From the NCBI RefSeq assembly GCF_014158035.1, contig NZ_JACFXW010000001.1, forward strand, positions 2,954,001-3,018,000: 64,000 nt of DNA, read 5' to 3'. The position numbers were made by a program, and so were the translations under genes. Under the pieces are notes generated by a model. The model saw only the letters and a program-made list of their open reading frames with translations, had not been told where the DNA came from and did not search any database. The DNA is from Rhizobium sp. G21. Its GTDB lineage: Bacteria > Pseudomonadota > Alphaproteobacteria > Rhizobiales > Rhizobiaceae. Of this stretch, positions 8,862 to 18,541 are shown piece after piece (position 1 is the stretch's first letter; each line of letters begins with the position of its first letter).

Positions 8862-8984
8862 ATAACTGTCAGACGGTTACTCCTCCTCCCAAACCTCTGA
8901 CGACGACGGATAGCGCTCCTCCTCCCAAGCTGTCTGTCATGATCAAGCCCGGCGCACCTCCTCCCGCGCCGGGCTTTTTATTTT
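8862..8984 (+). ncRNA. three-hairpin anti-Shine-Dalgarno small RNA (alpha-r14/NfeR1-like)
   Basis: Three successive hairpins each show a CTCCTCCC-type sequence in the loop. Hairpin 1 (8868-8901): GTCAGA/TCTGAC plus GGTT/AACC, loop ACTCCTCCTCCCA. Hairpin 2 (8905-8938): ten base pairs, GACGGATAGC with GCTGTCTGTC. Hairpin 3 (8946-8975): AGCCCGGCGC with GCGCCGGGCT, loop ACCTCCTCCC, followed by TTTTTATTTT as the terminator. This is the architecture described for the alpha-r14 family, whose looped CCUCCUCCC motifs pair with ribosome-binding sites of target mRNAs. Family membership is my inference from the fold; an open frame at 8703-8900 in the same area has no coding signs. Confidence 0.82.
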
Positions 8985-8997
8985 ACCGTCACTCGTT

Positions 8998-9687
8998 TCA
9001 GATGCGGCGCAGCGCCTCGGCGTCGGTGATCTGCACCATACGCCCACGGATAGACACGCCCGATGTCTTGAGCATCGAGAAGGCGCGCGACAACGCTTCC
9101 GGCGCAAGGCCCAACTTGCCGGCCAGAAGACTTTTCTGGAAGGGCAGGCGGAAGGAGTTGGAATTGCCGGAGCCGCTGGCCTGCATCATTTCCAGGAGAT
9201 AATTGGCCACACGCTGCGGGGCGGTGTGCAGCCGGTCGTTGGCGACGTTCTCGCGGGCGTCCTGCAAATGATGGGCGAGCACCTGAAGAAGCGCCAGTGA
9301 GAATTCGGGCTCCTCGGCCATGATCTGACGGATTTTCGCGACATCGAAGCGGGCCAAGGTGACGGGCTCGGCGGCCTGGGCGTTGAAGGCGTATTTGCAG
9401 CCGAGAAACATCGCGCATTCGCCGAACGTCTCGCCGGGACCATAGACGCCGATATCGGCTTCCTTGCCCTCGCGCGACAGGCGGAAGAGGCGGACATAAC
9501 CGGAGAGAACCACATAAAAATTTTCGGCCTCCGCGCCCTCGCGGAACAGGACGTCCTTCGCCTCGGCGCCGAACACGGCGGCGCTTTCGAGGACGCGACG
9601 GGCGAGCGTCGGATTGAGTCCCGACATCAGCGGCGTGGACAGCAGGATCTCCCGGTCGCGGTGATTCATCTTCAGCATCTTGTTCAC
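8998..9687 (-). CDS. Crp/Fnr family transcription regulator
   Basis: Protein of 229 residues: cyclic-nucleotide-binding-like beta roll (about 20-140, with GAEAENFYVVLSGYVRLF and GPGETFGE), a dimer helix, and a C-terminal winged helix. The recognition helix reads PEALSRAF, keeping the E-x-x-S-R spacing that FNR, FixK and DNR use to read TTGAT. No N-terminal cysteine cluster is present, so it is not an FNR-type iron-sulfur oxygen sensor; the only cysteines are in GECAMFLGCKY. Start: the GTG at 9685-9687, with GGAGG six bases upstream. A perfect FNR/FixK box lies 70 bases upstream, suggesting control by oxygen limitation or by itself. Confidence 0.85.
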   Translation of the reverse strand: MNKMLKMNHRDREILLSTPLMSGLNPTLARRVLESAAVFGAEAKDVLFREGAEAENFYVVLSGYVRLFRLSREGKEADIGVYGPGETFGECAMFLGCKYAFNAQAAEPVTLARFDVAKIRQIMAEEPEFSLALLQVLAHHLQDARENVANDRLHTAPQRVANYLLEMMQASGSGNSNSFRLPFQKSLLAGKLGLAPEALSRAFSMLKTSGVSIRGRMVQITDAEALRRI

Positions 9688-9730
9688 GATTGTCCTCCGG
9701 AGTTGAACCGAAAATCTCTTCCTTTCATCA

Positions 9731-9771
9731 AGTGTAGCTAAATGTCGAAGCGGGGAATTGATTTCGATCAA
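9731..9771 (-). promoter_or_regulatory. FNR/FixK box and promoter of the Crp/Fnr gene
   Basis: Perfect dyad TTGATTTCGATCAA at 9758-9771 (TTGAT-N4-ATCAA). On the minus strand a TACACT -10 element lies at 9736-9731, giving a start near 9724. The box centre would then be close to -41.5, the usual position for FNR-type activation. Confidence 0.75.
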
Positions 9772-9790
9772 CAGCGGCCGTCCGAACAGC

Positions 9791-9812
9791 AAAAACCCGG
9801 CCGGAGCCGGGT
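9791..9812 (-). terminator. intrinsic terminator after the RND pump operon
   Basis: Minus strand: ACCCGGC (9812-9806), loop TCCG, GCCGGGT (9801-9795), then T residues to 9791. It separates the efflux operon from the FNR-box promoter downstream. Confidence 0.8.
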
Positions 9813-9823
9813 CTGAGAGAGGA

Positions 9824-12800
9824 TCATTCGGCGGCGAGCGGTCGGTCGCCGACATCATTGGCCGGTGGAGACGTTTTCTTGGGTCCCGGGCGGCTCGACG
9901 CTCCGGCGTCGAGAGCGTTGAGGCGCTCTTCGAGACTGGAGATCGTGCGGCTGTTCTCGGTGAGAATACGGGTGAGTTCGACATTTTCGAGCGCTTCCGG
10001 CTCGGACTCCCGTTTGCCCACTAGGCGACCCAAAGCCCAGCCGAGGGCGCGGGAGATGTCGTCGATGATCAGGAAGAAGCTCGGCACCACCACCAGCGAC
10101 AGCACGGTGGAGACGATGATGCCGCCGATCACGGCGATCGCCATCGGCGCGCGGAACGCTCCGCCTTCGCCGACGCCGAGCGCCGAGGGCAGCATGCCGG
10201 CGGACATGGCGATCGAGGTCATGATGATGGGCCGCGCGCGCTTGCGGCCCGCCTCCACCATGGCGTCCGAACGCTTCATGCCGCGATGGATCATCTCGAT
10301 GGCGAAATCGACCAGCAGGATGGCGTTCTTCGCGACGATGCCCATGAGCATCAGAATGCCGATCAGCACCGGCATGGAGAGCGCATTTTTAGTGACCAGC
10401 AGCGCCACCGCCACGCCGCCGGTGGCGAGCAGCAGCGAAAAGACGATGGTGATCGGTTGCAGCACGTTCTGGAACAGCACCACAAGCACCGCGAACATCA
10501 ACAGCAGGCCGAGCAGCATGGCGTTGCCGAAACTCGCCACCATTTCCTTCTGCACCTTGGCGTCGCCGCTTTCGACGATTTTCACGCTCGGCGGCAGGTT
10601 GGCGTCCGTGACCGCTTTCTTGAACGCGTCGGTGGCTGGGTCCAGAGCAACGCCTTTGGGCAGGCTGGCGCCGACGGTTACCACGCGGCTGCGGTCGTAG
10701 CGTTTGATGACGCTCGGACCTTCGGAATAGCTGATCGCCGCCACCGACGACAGCGGCACGGAGGCGCCCGACGCCGTGGGCACCTTGATGGCGCGCAGTT
10801 CCGCCATGTTGCGCCGCACCGAGAGATCGAGCTGCACGCGGATCGGAATCATGCGGTCGTCGAGATAAACTTTGGACAGCGCCGTATCGACATCGCCGAT
10901 CGTCGCCACCCGCACAGTCTCGGACAGTGTGGCGGTCGTGATGCCGAGCCGCGCCATGCGCACCGGATCGGGTTTGATCTGGATTTCGGATCGCGGCAGC
11001 GCGCCCTCCGAGCCGACATTCTGCAGCTTTGGCTCCTGGCGAAGCTTGGCTTCGAGCACGGCCACGGCATTGTCGAGATCCTCGGCGTTGGACGAGGTGA
11101 AGTTGAAGGCGATGTCGCGCTCGCCGCGGTCGTTCAGCTTGAGCACGCGGGCGTCCGGAATGTCGGCGATCTTCTGGAAGATCTGTTCTTCGATCTCCCA
11201 TTGCGGCACCGTGCGGCCGTTGATCTCCATCTTCGGCACGAACTGGCCGACGAGCGGCAACCGGGCGGCGACGTCGTTGACCAGCTTTTTCAGAAGCGAA
11301 TGCTCGATCTTCTTGAGATTGACGTAGACCGAGGCGCGGCGCCGCTCCAGATCGCCCTTGGGGGATGAGCCGCCGAGCACGAAGATGTTCTCGATGGTCG
11401 GCAGGTCCTTGATGCGTTTATAGATTTCGGACGTCGTGGTGTCCGTCTCCTCGAGCGATGCGCTGGGCGGCAATTCCAGCGACAGGATCACGCGACCGGA
11501 ATCCTCCGGCGGCATGAAGCTGCCCGGCACCTGCATCAGCAGCACGACGGAGCCGAACAACAGGCCGAGCGTGACGACGAGCGTGCCGTAGCGGCCATAC
11601 CAGCGACGGGTCAGAGCACGCACGACGGCCGTATAGCCGCGCATGATCCAGCCGTCTCCGTCATGCTCGTGCCCGACATTGGCGTCGGACGCGCGCATCA
11701 GATAAGCCGCCATCAACGGCGTGATCAATCGCGCCACCGCCAGCGAGAAGAACACCGAGATCGCCACGGTCAGGCCGAACTGGATGAAATACTGGCCGGC
11801 GATGCCGCCCATGAAGGAAACAGGCGCGAAGACGGCGATGATCGTGAAGGTGGTGGCGATGACGGCGAGACCGATTTCGTCCGCCGCCTCGATGGCCGCA
11901 CGGTAGGGCGTCTTGCCCATCTTGATGTGCCGGGCGATGTTCTCGATCTCGACGATGGCGTCGTCGACGAGAATGCCGGTCGCCAGCGTCAGCGCCAGGA
12001 AACTCACCAGGTTCAGCGAGAAGCCCAGCATGTCCATGACCCAGAAGGTCGGAACCGCCGACAGAGGCAGCGCAACGGCGGAGATCAGCGTGGCGCGCCA
12101 GTTCCTCAGGAACAGGAACACCACGATCACCGCCAGGATCGCGCCTTCGATCAGCGTGTGCATGGCGGCTTCGTAATTGCCATAGGTGAAATAGACGGCG
12201 TCGTCGACGAGTTCGATCCGCACCTGAGGATAGGCTTTGCGGATGCCGTCGAGTTCCTGCGCCACGGTTTCGGCGACGGTGACCTCGCTCGCGCCCTTGG
12301 AGCGGAACACCGCGAAGGAGACGACGGGATTGCCGTTGAAGCGCGAGAAGGAATCGGGCTCCTCATATGCGTCGCGGATCGAGCCGAGATCGGCGAGCTT
12401 GACGAAGCGGCCATTGCCGACCGCGATCGTGGTGTCTGCCAATTGCTTGACGCTGCGCTGATCGCCCAGCGTGCGGATCGCTTGTTCGGCGCCCGCCAGC
12501 TGGCCGCGACCGGAACCCAGATCGGCATTGATGCTGCGCAGCTGCGTATTCACATCCGCGGCCGTCACGCCATAGGCGTTGAGTTTGTTGGGATCGAGAT
12601 CGATCTGCACCTCGCGGTCGACGCCGCCGTAACGATCGATGCGGCCGACGCCCGGCTTGCCTTGCAGCGCGCGCTTGATCGTGTCCTCGACGAACCAGGA
12701 CAGTTCCTCGAGAGTCATGTCCGGCGAGGAGACGGCGAAAGTCTGGATAGCAGAGCCCTCGACGTCGATCTTCGTCACTTCGGGCGTGTCGGCGGTGGCG

Positions 12801-13160
12801 GGCAGATCGGCCTGAATGCGGTCGACGGCATCCTTGACGTCCTGGAGCGCCTTGTCGGTCGGCACTTCCAGCTTGAAGACGACGGATGTGGTCGATACGC
12901 CGTCATTGACCGTCGACTGCATATAGTCGACGCCGGTTATGCCGGCCACGGCGTCTTCTATTTCGCGCGTGACCTGCGTTTCGAGTTCGGACGGCGACGC
13001 GCCCGACTTGCGTGACGCTGACGGAGATGACGGGAACGTCGATATTCGGAAAGCGCGTGATCGGCAGATCGTAAAACGCCTTCACTCCCAAAAACATCAG
13101 CAGGAAGAAGGCGAGGATCGGCGCGATCGGATTGCGGATGGACCAGGCGGAAAAGTTCAT
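9824..13160 (-). CDS. RND efflux pump inner-membrane subunit (frameshift near 13009)
   Basis: HAE1-type resistance-nodulation-division pump of about 1,110 residues, exporting drugs or other amphiphiles by proton antiport. The N-terminus (13160 down to about 13010: FSAWSIRNPIAPILAFFLLM) and the rest (ETQVTREIEDAVAGITGVDY onward) are in different frames; dropping one base in CAAG near 13009, or adding two, joins them. Visible parts: two large periplasmic porter regions, the first transmembrane helix, the AILAVIVVFLFLRNWRATLIS block, the charged TM4 segment GILVDDAIVEIENI, and the second-half NAILLVDFAIEM. The C-terminal 70 residues form a charged coiled-coil-like tail. Follows its adaptor gene by 15 bases. 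Export substrate unknown. Confidence 0.88.
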
Positions 13161-13175
13161 GTTCCAGGGTCCTCG

Positions 13176-14369
13176 TCAGTTCGAAGCGGTTTGTTGGGCG
13201 CGAACAGGCGCGATCCGGTCGCCGTCGCGCACGAAGACGCCGGCTTTCTCGACCACCACGTCCTTGTCCTTGAGGCCCGCGGCGATCTCGACGAAATCGC
13301 CGTCGGCGACGCCGGTTTCGACCTTGGTCATGTCGACCACGCCGTCCACGACCTTGCGGACATAGTCGCCGTCCTTTTCGGCCGTCACGGCCGTCAACGG
13401 CAGAGACAGCACCTTGCGCTCAGAGATGATGATTTCGGCGGATGCGAACATGCCGGCTCGCGCCAGCGACGCATCGGCTATGGCAATCTTGACCTTGCCG
13501 AGACGGCTCGACTGATCCACGACGGGATCGATGACGCGCACCACGCCCTGGATGTTCGTCGACGTGCCGGCAATGGCGATATTGACCTTCTGGCCCTGCT
13601 TGAGCTTCAAGAGATCGCCCTCGGCGACATCCGCCTGAAGCTCGATCGCCCCGTTGCGAATGAGGGTGAAAAGAGGATTGCCGGCCGCGCTGGCGATGGC
13701 GCCGATCTTGGCGTTGCGCTCGGTCACGACGCCGGCGACCGGCGACTTCACCTCAGTGCGCGACAGCGACAATTCGACATCGGCGAGCTGGCTGCGAACG
13801 ACATCGAGATCGGCCTTGTTGGCGGCGATGGTCTGTTCGGCGGCGCGGGTGCGGGCTTTGGCGGCCTCCGCCTGGGATTGCAGCTGCTCCAGCTGGGTCT
13901 GCGAGACGGCCTTGGTGCGGATCAGCGTTTGGGCTCGCTCCGCCTGGCGAACCGCTTCGGCTTCATTCGCCCTGGCTTCGGCAAGCTGCGCCTCGTTCTG
14001 AGCGCCGACGGCTTCGGTCTTGGCGATATTGGCGACGAATTGCTGCTTCTGGAGTTCGAGCGCCTCCGCGCTCAGCGTCGCGAGCACCTGGCCCGCCTCC
14101 ACCTTGTCGCCGACATCCGCTCTCAGCTCTTCGATGCGCACGCCTTCGACCTGCGCCTGAACATAAACGGTTTCCACCGGCTGTATGGTGCCGGACGCGA
14201 TCACGCGATCGGTCAGTTCGCGCATGGAGGCTTCGGTGACGCGTATGGCGGGAAGGTTCTGCGCGGCGGGCGCGTCGGCGGGAACTTCCGGTTCCGCGCT
14301 CCATGCGAGGCCCGTCGGCGCGAGCGCCGACGACGCGATCAAGACAGCGAATAGGATCTTTCTGGGCAT
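13176..14369 (-). CDS. RND periplasmic adaptor (membrane fusion protein)
   Basis: Membrane fusion protein of 397 residues linking the inner-membrane pump to an outer-membrane channel. It starts with a Sec signal peptide (MPRKILFAVLIASSALAPTG, cleavage after LAWSAEP). A lipoyl half follows near residue 70 (VYVQAQVEGVRIEELRADVGDKVEAGQVLA), then an alanine/glutamine-rich helical hairpin (about 95-190), the second lipoyl half (VKSPVAGVVTERNAKIG), and the beta-barrel and membrane-proximal domains. The start with the signal peptide was preferred over an upstream ATG at 14519. First gene of a two-gene operon; no TolC-like gene is nearby. Confidence 0.9.
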   Translation of the reverse strand: MPRKILFAVLIASSALAPTGLAWSAEPEVPADAPAAQNLPAIRVTEASMRELTDRVIASGTIQPVETVYVQAQVEGVRIEELRADVGDKVEAGQVLATLSAEALELQKQQFVANIAKTEAVGAQNEAQLAEARANEAEAVRQAERAQTLIRTKAVSQTQLEQLQSQAEAAKARTRAAEQTIAANKADLDVVRSQLADVELSLSRTEVKSPVAGVVTERNAKIGAIASAAGNPLFTLIRNGAIELQADVAEGDLLKLKQGQKVNIAIAGTSTNIQGVVRVIDPVVDQSSRLGKVKIAIADASLARAGMFASAEIIISERKVLSLPLTAVTAEKDGDYVRKVVDGVVDMTKVETGVADGDFVEIAAGLKDKDVVVEKAGVFVRDGDRIAPVRAQQTASN

Positions 14370-14684
14370 TGCTGAACTTTCCTGGCCGGTTGTCGCCCCG
14401 CACCCGGAGTCTCGGGCGGCGTCAACGCATTCAATACGCATACTGGATGAACCGGGATTTAATCGATCCCGACGCCGTGACGTCATATGCGTCTCACGAC
14501 CTCTGCGCCGCGTCTCCACCGCGCCGGCGCGTCTCTTCGACGCCTATTTGGCCATGGTTTTGATCCCGCACAAGCACCATTATTATGGCATGGACGGCAA
14601 ATAAATACCCTACTCGCAGAGAATGGCGGTCGATGTCGCCAATTTGTCACGCTCAGGTTGAAACGGGACGGCGCAAACGCCCCG
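14370..14684. other. gap between the efflux adaptor and ornithine cyclodeaminase
   Basis: 315 bases with no credible gene. It must hold the efflux operon promoter, but I see no strong consensus. A GC-rich imperfect hairpin with GACGG/CCGTC arms near 14668-14690 could end the ocd transcript. Confidence 0.5.
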
Positions 14685-15731
14685 TCAGGCGACGGAGCGC
14701 AACAGCATGCCATAAAGATCGCGCGGCTCGTCGGGGTCGGCCAACAGGTCCAGCTCCTCGTAAACGCCGTTGGCGGCGAGCTGGTCGCGCAGGTAGCGCA
14801 GGGCCGAAAAATCCTCGATCGCGAAACCGACGCTGTCGAACAGCGTGATCTGGCGATCGCTCTTGCGTCCCTCCGTCTGGCCGGAAATCACCCGCCAGAG
14901 CTCGGTGATCGGATGATCGCGGTCGAGCTGCTGGATCTCGCCTTCGATCCAGGTCTGCGGCGGATATTCGACGAAGATGTCGGAGCGCGTGACGATGTCG
15001 CGGGCGAGTTCGGTCTTGCCGGGGCAGTCGCCGCCGACAGCGTTGATGTGGACGCCTTCGCCGACCATGTTGTCATGGAGAACGGTCGCGCTCTTCTTGT
15101 CGGCGGTGACGGTTGTGATGATGTCGGCGCCGGCGACGGCTTCTTCGGCGGTCCTGGCTTCGACGATGGTGAAGCCGCGGCCGGCGAGATTGGCGGCGCA
15201 TTTACGGGTGGCCGCGGGATCGATGTCGTACAGGCGGAGCTTGTCGATGCCGAGCACGGCCTTGAAGGCCAGCGCCTGGAATTCCGACTGGGCGCCGTTG
15301 CCGATGATCGCCATGGTGCGCGCGCCTTTCGGCGCGAGATATTTCGCCGCCATCGCCGAGGTCGCCGCCGTGCGCAGCGCCGTCAGGATGGTCATTTCGG
15401 TGATCATCATCGGATAGCCGGTGGAGAGATCCGAGAGAACGCCGAAGGCGGTGACGGTCTGGCGGCCGGTGCGGTTGTTGTAGGGATGGCCGTTGACATA
15501 TTTGAAGCCGTAAAGCGCGCCGTCGCTGGTGGGCATCAGCTCGATTACGCCGTCATCGCAATGGGAGCCGACTCGCGGGGTCTTGTCGAACACCTCCCAG
15601 CGGCGGAAGTCCTCTTCGAGATAGGCGACGAGTTCGGTGATGAAGCGTTCGACGCCGATCTTCATCACCAGCTTCATCATGCTGTCGACGCTGACGAAAG
15701 GCACGACATTCAGTTTGGGCATCGCGTTCAT
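14685..15731 (-). CDS. ocd: ornithine cyclodeaminase
   Basis: Converts L-ornithine to L-proline and ammonia using bound NAD. 348 residues of the OCD/mu-crystallin family: substrate site with RVGSHCDDGVIELMPTSDG, NAD Rossmann motif IIGNGAQSEFQALAF (about 138-152), then DIDPAATRKCA, and the catalytic-aspartate loop AVGGDCPGKTEL. The start is the ATG at 15729-15731 with AAGGAG six bases upstream. Its ATG shares one base with the arginase stop codon (TGATG), so the two are probably translated together as an arginine-to-proline route. Confidence 0.95.
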   Translation of the reverse strand: MNAMPKLNVVPFVSVDSMMKLVMKIGVERFITELVAYLEEDFRRWEVFDKTPRVGSHCDDGVIELMPTSDGALYGFKYVNGHPYNNRTGRQTVTAFGVLSDLSTGYPMMITEMTILTALRTAATSAMAAKYLAPKGARTMAIIGNGAQSEFQALAFKAVLGIDKLRLYDIDPAATRKCAANLAGRGFTIVEARTAEEAVAGADIITTVTADKKSATVLHDNMVGEGVHINAVGGDCPGKTELARDIVTRSDIFVEYPPQTWIEGEIQQLDRDHPITELWRVISGQTEGRKSDRQITLFDSVGFAIEDFSALRYLRDQLAANGVYEELDLLADPDEPRDLYGMLLRSVA

Positions 15732-16651
15732 CAAAAGCTCCTTGTGGGTCTGTCCATCACCTGCTTGCCAAGAAGGCTCGCGGCGAGATCGGCCATCAGG
15801 ATCGCGGTGCGACCCCGTTCATCGAGAAAGGGATTGAGCTCGACCAGATCGAGGCTGGTGACGAGGCCGCTGTCATGCAGAAGCTCCATCACCAGATGCG
15901 CCTCGCGGAAGGTCGCGCCGCCCGGAACGGTGGTGCCGACGGCCGGCGCGATCGCCGGATCAAGGAAATCGACGTCGAGCGAGACATGCAGCAGACCGTC
16001 CGCGTCCTTCACCTTTTTCAGGAAGCGCTTCAGCGGCGCGGCGATGCCTTCCTCGTCGATCATGCGCATGTCGACGATGTCGACGCCGGCGGCGGTGATC
16101 AGGCGGCGTTCTTCGGGATCGACGCTGCGAATGCCGATCATCGACACATGGTTGGGATCGACAGGGGCGACGACATCCGGGAAATAGCCCTCAAAGCCCG
16201 GCTGGCCGGTGAAATAGGCGACCGGCACGCCATGCAGATTGCCGCTGCCGGTGGTGTCGAGCGTATGGAAATCGGTATGGGCGTCGAGCCAGAGCACGAA
16301 GAGCGGCCGCCCCTGGGCCTGCGCGCGGCGGGCGATGCCGGTGACCGTGCCGGCAGAGAGACTATGGTCGCCGCCCATGAAAACGGGAAAGCCGTCATCG
16401 CTCGCTTCGAAAGCGGCGGCGTCCAGCGCCTCAATCCAGGCGATGGTCTCGTCGAGCTTCTTGATCGCCGTGTTGGGGTGGCTGTGCTGGCGCGGCGCCA
16501 TGGGTTTCACGTCGCCTGTGTCGACCACCTGATGGCCGAGTTCGGTCAGACTCTCGGCAAGGCCCGCCGCCCGATACGCCGCCGGCCCCATATCGCATCC
16601 CTTGCGGCCCGCTCCATCCTGAACCGGCGCGCCAACGAGTTTCACCAGCAT
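15731..16651 (-). CDS. rocF: arginase
   Basis: Hydrolyses L-arginine to ornithine and urea. 306 residues of the ureohydrolase family, with all manganese ligands visible: GGDHS (about 93-97), DAHTDFHT (about 120-127) and SLDVDFLDP (about 226-234), plus the C-terminal ELNPFLDERGRTA. First gene of the rocF-ocd operon, divergent from an Lrp-type regulator across a 120-base gap with repeated TTGGCAA motifs. Ornithine formed here feeds directly into ocd. Confidence 0.96.
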   Translation of the reverse strand: MLVKLVGAPVQDGAGRKGCDMGPAAYRAAGLAESLTELGHQVVDTGDVKPMAPRQHSHPNTAIKKLDETIAWIEALDAAAFEASDDGFPVFMGGDHSLSAGTVTGIARRAQAQGRPLFVLWLDAHTDFHTLDTTGSGNLHGVPVAYFTGQPGFEGYFPDVVAPVDPNHVSMIGIRSVDPEERRLITAAGVDIVDMRMIDEEGIAAPLKRFLKKVKDADGLLHVSLDVDFLDPAIAPAVGTTVPGGATFREAHLVMELLHDSGLVTSLDLVELNPFLDERGRTAILMADLAASLLGKQVMDRPTRSF

Positions 16652-16667
16652 CGCTACCCCTCTTCAC

Positions 16668-16750
16668 TTGCCAAGATTTGATCATCCTCATCTGGCGAAG
16701 TGAACAGGAAGAATTGGCAAAACAAATGCTTTGGCTTATCATTTTGGCAA
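16668..16750. promoter_or_regulatory. repeated TTGGCAA motifs in the rocF/lrp gap
   Basis: TTGGCAA occurs at 16714-16720 and 16744-16750, exactly 30 bases (three helical turns) apart, and inverted (TTGCCAA) at 16668-16674. Flanks are A/T rich (ATTTTGGCAAATC, GAATTGGCAAAAC), as usual for Lrp/AsnC operators. Inferred binding sites of the adjacent regulator. Confidence 0.55.
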
Positions 16751-16771
16751 ATCAAACCGACAGGCGCCGCC

Positions 16772-17208
16772 ATGGACGAGCTCGACCAGAAACTCATCAC
16801 GCTTCTCCGGCACAATGCGCGGCGCAGCATTTCCGACCTCGCGATCGAATTGGGAACGGCGCGGGCGACCGTGCGCAGCCGTATGGAGCGGCTGGAGCAG
16901 ATAGGTGAGATCGTCGGCTATACGGTGATCCTGCGCTCGGACACCAGCGCGCTGCCGGTGCGCGGCATCATGATGATCGAGGTGGAAGGCCACAAGACCG
17001 AGCGCGTGCTGAAGGCGCTCAACGGCTTTTCGGAAATTTCAGCCGTCCACACCACCCATGGTCAATGGGATCTGGTGGCGGAACTGGGCGCCGCCGACTT
17101 GCCCGGCTTCGATGAATTGCTCAAACGCATCCGTCTCGTGCCGGGGTGGCGAGCAGCGAGACGACGCTCTATCTCACCACGCCACGCAGCACGCGGGCGC
17201 GGCTCTGA
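16772..17208 (+). CDS. Lrp/AsnC family regulator of arginine catabolism (frameshift near 17145)
   Basis: About 145 residues. The N-terminal winged helix (MDELDQKLITLLRHNARRSISDLAIELGT, recognition helix ARATVRSRMERLEQIG) is followed by a RAM ligand domain (VRGIMMIEVEGHKTERVLKAL, HTTHGQWDLVAELGAADL). The frame breaks in a run of four G at 17143-17146; one more G gives the ending VASSETTLYLTTPRSTRARL and a stop at 17206-17208, at the normal Lrp length. Divergent from arginase, as is typical of arginine-responsive Lrp regulators such as ArgR/AruR-like proteins. The effector is inferred. Confidence 0.82.
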
Positions 17209-17214
17209 AACGAC

Positions 17215-17239
17215 GATGGCGGGGTCGAGCCCCGCCATC
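17215..17239. terminator. hairpin between convergent lrp and pgk
   Basis: GATGGCGGGG and CCCCGCCATC form ten perfect pairs around TCGAG, six bases after the lrp stop and before the pgk stop. There is no T run, so termination on either strand is only possible. Confidence 0.45.
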
Positions 17240-17261
17240 GACGACCAATCGTTCAGACAGA

Positions 17262-18460
17262 TCAGGACTTCAGCACGTCCACGCCTGGGAGGGGCTTGCC
17301 CTCCATCCATTCCAGGAAGGCGCCGCCGGCGGTCGAGACATAGGTAAAGTCGTCGGCCACATCGGCGTGATTGAGCGCCGAGACGGTATCGCCGCCGCCG
17401 GCGACGGAGACGAGCTTGCCCGCCTTGGTCTCTTCGGCGGCGAATTTGGCGACCGAGACGGTGGCGGTGTCGAAAGGCTCGATTTCGAAAGCGCCGAGCG
17501 GGCCGTTCCACACACCAGCGTTTCGGCCTTGGCGATCCAGTCGTTGACGGCCTGGATCGAGTCCGGGCCGACGTCGAGCGCCATGGCGTCGGCGGGAATC
17601 GCGGTGGCGGCGACGGTTTCATTGGCCGCATTGGCCTTGAATTCGCGAGCGACGACGACATCGGACGGCAGAACGATGGCGCAGCCGGCGTCCTGAGCTT
17701 CCGCCAGGATCGCCTTGGCGGTGTCGGCGAGATCATGCTCGCAGAGCGACTTGCCGACGTCGATCCCTTGGGCAGCAAGGAAGGTGTTGGCCATGCCGCC
17801 GCCGATCACCAGCGCGTCGACCTTGCGGACGAGATTTTTCAGCAGGTCGATCTTGGTGGAGACTTTGGCGCCGCCGACGATCGCCACGACTGGACGCTTG
17901 GGATTGCCGAGACCGGCTTCCAGCGCTTCGAGTTCGGCCTGCATGGTGCGGCCGGCATAGGCAGGCATGTGGTGCGCGAGGCCTTCGGTCGAGGCGTGGG
18001 CGCGATGGGCGGCCGAAAAGGCGTCGTTGACGAAGATATCGCCATTGGCGGCCAGCGCCTTGACGAAGTCGGGATCGTTCTTCTCTTCGCCCTTGTGGAA
18101 GCGGGTGTTCTCGAGCAACAGGATGCCGCCGTCTTCGAGCGCGGCGACGGCCTCGTGCGCCGGTTCGCCGATGCAATCGCCGGCGAAATGAACCCGACGG
18201 TCGAGCACGGCTTCGACGGCGGACTGGATGACGGCGAGCGAGAATTCTGCTTCCGGACCATTCTTGGGACGGCCGAAATGAGCGAGCAGGATCACCTTGG
18301 CGCCCTTGTCCGACAGTTCGAGGATCGTCGGGGCGACACGTTCGATACGGGTGGCGTCAGTGACTTTTCCATCCTTGCAAGGCACGTTGAGATCGACGCG
18401 GACCAGAACGCGCTTGCCGGAAATGTCGGTGAGATCATCGAGGGTCTTGAAGGACGCCAT
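17262..18460 (-). CDS. pgk: phosphoglycerate kinase (frameshift near 17513)
   Basis: Glycolytic and gluconeogenic kinase exchanging 1,3-bisphosphoglycerate + ADP with 3-phosphoglycerate + ATP. About 399 residues. The N-terminal domain shows [15 protein letters not shown] and [10 protein letters not shown]; the middle has [12 protein letters not shown]. The C-terminal part [17 protein letters not shown]...[11 protein letters not shown] lies in another frame, joined near 17511-17516 (GTGTGTGG; one missing G or a TG pair too many). Loss of this gene would be severe, so a sequence error is likely. Start at the ATG 18458-18460. The wider order tkt-gap-pgk is common in rhizobia, here split by an antiporter gene. 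Confidence 0.93.
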
Positions 18461-18541
18461 GTTGTTTCCATTCGCTTGGGTGGGGTTTCCGGTGGGGACC
18501 ATACACCGCCGAGCGATGGATTCAAGCGCTCATTGACCAGC

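Noticed and set aside
8703..8900. 65-codon open frame downstream of tRNA-Gly
   Set aside because: It runs into the first hairpin of the small RNA and has no ribosome-binding site or family features.
11663..13015. 450-codon plus-strand open frame
   Set aside because: Antisense to the RND pump gene; its composition mirrors high-GC codon positions and it matches no family.
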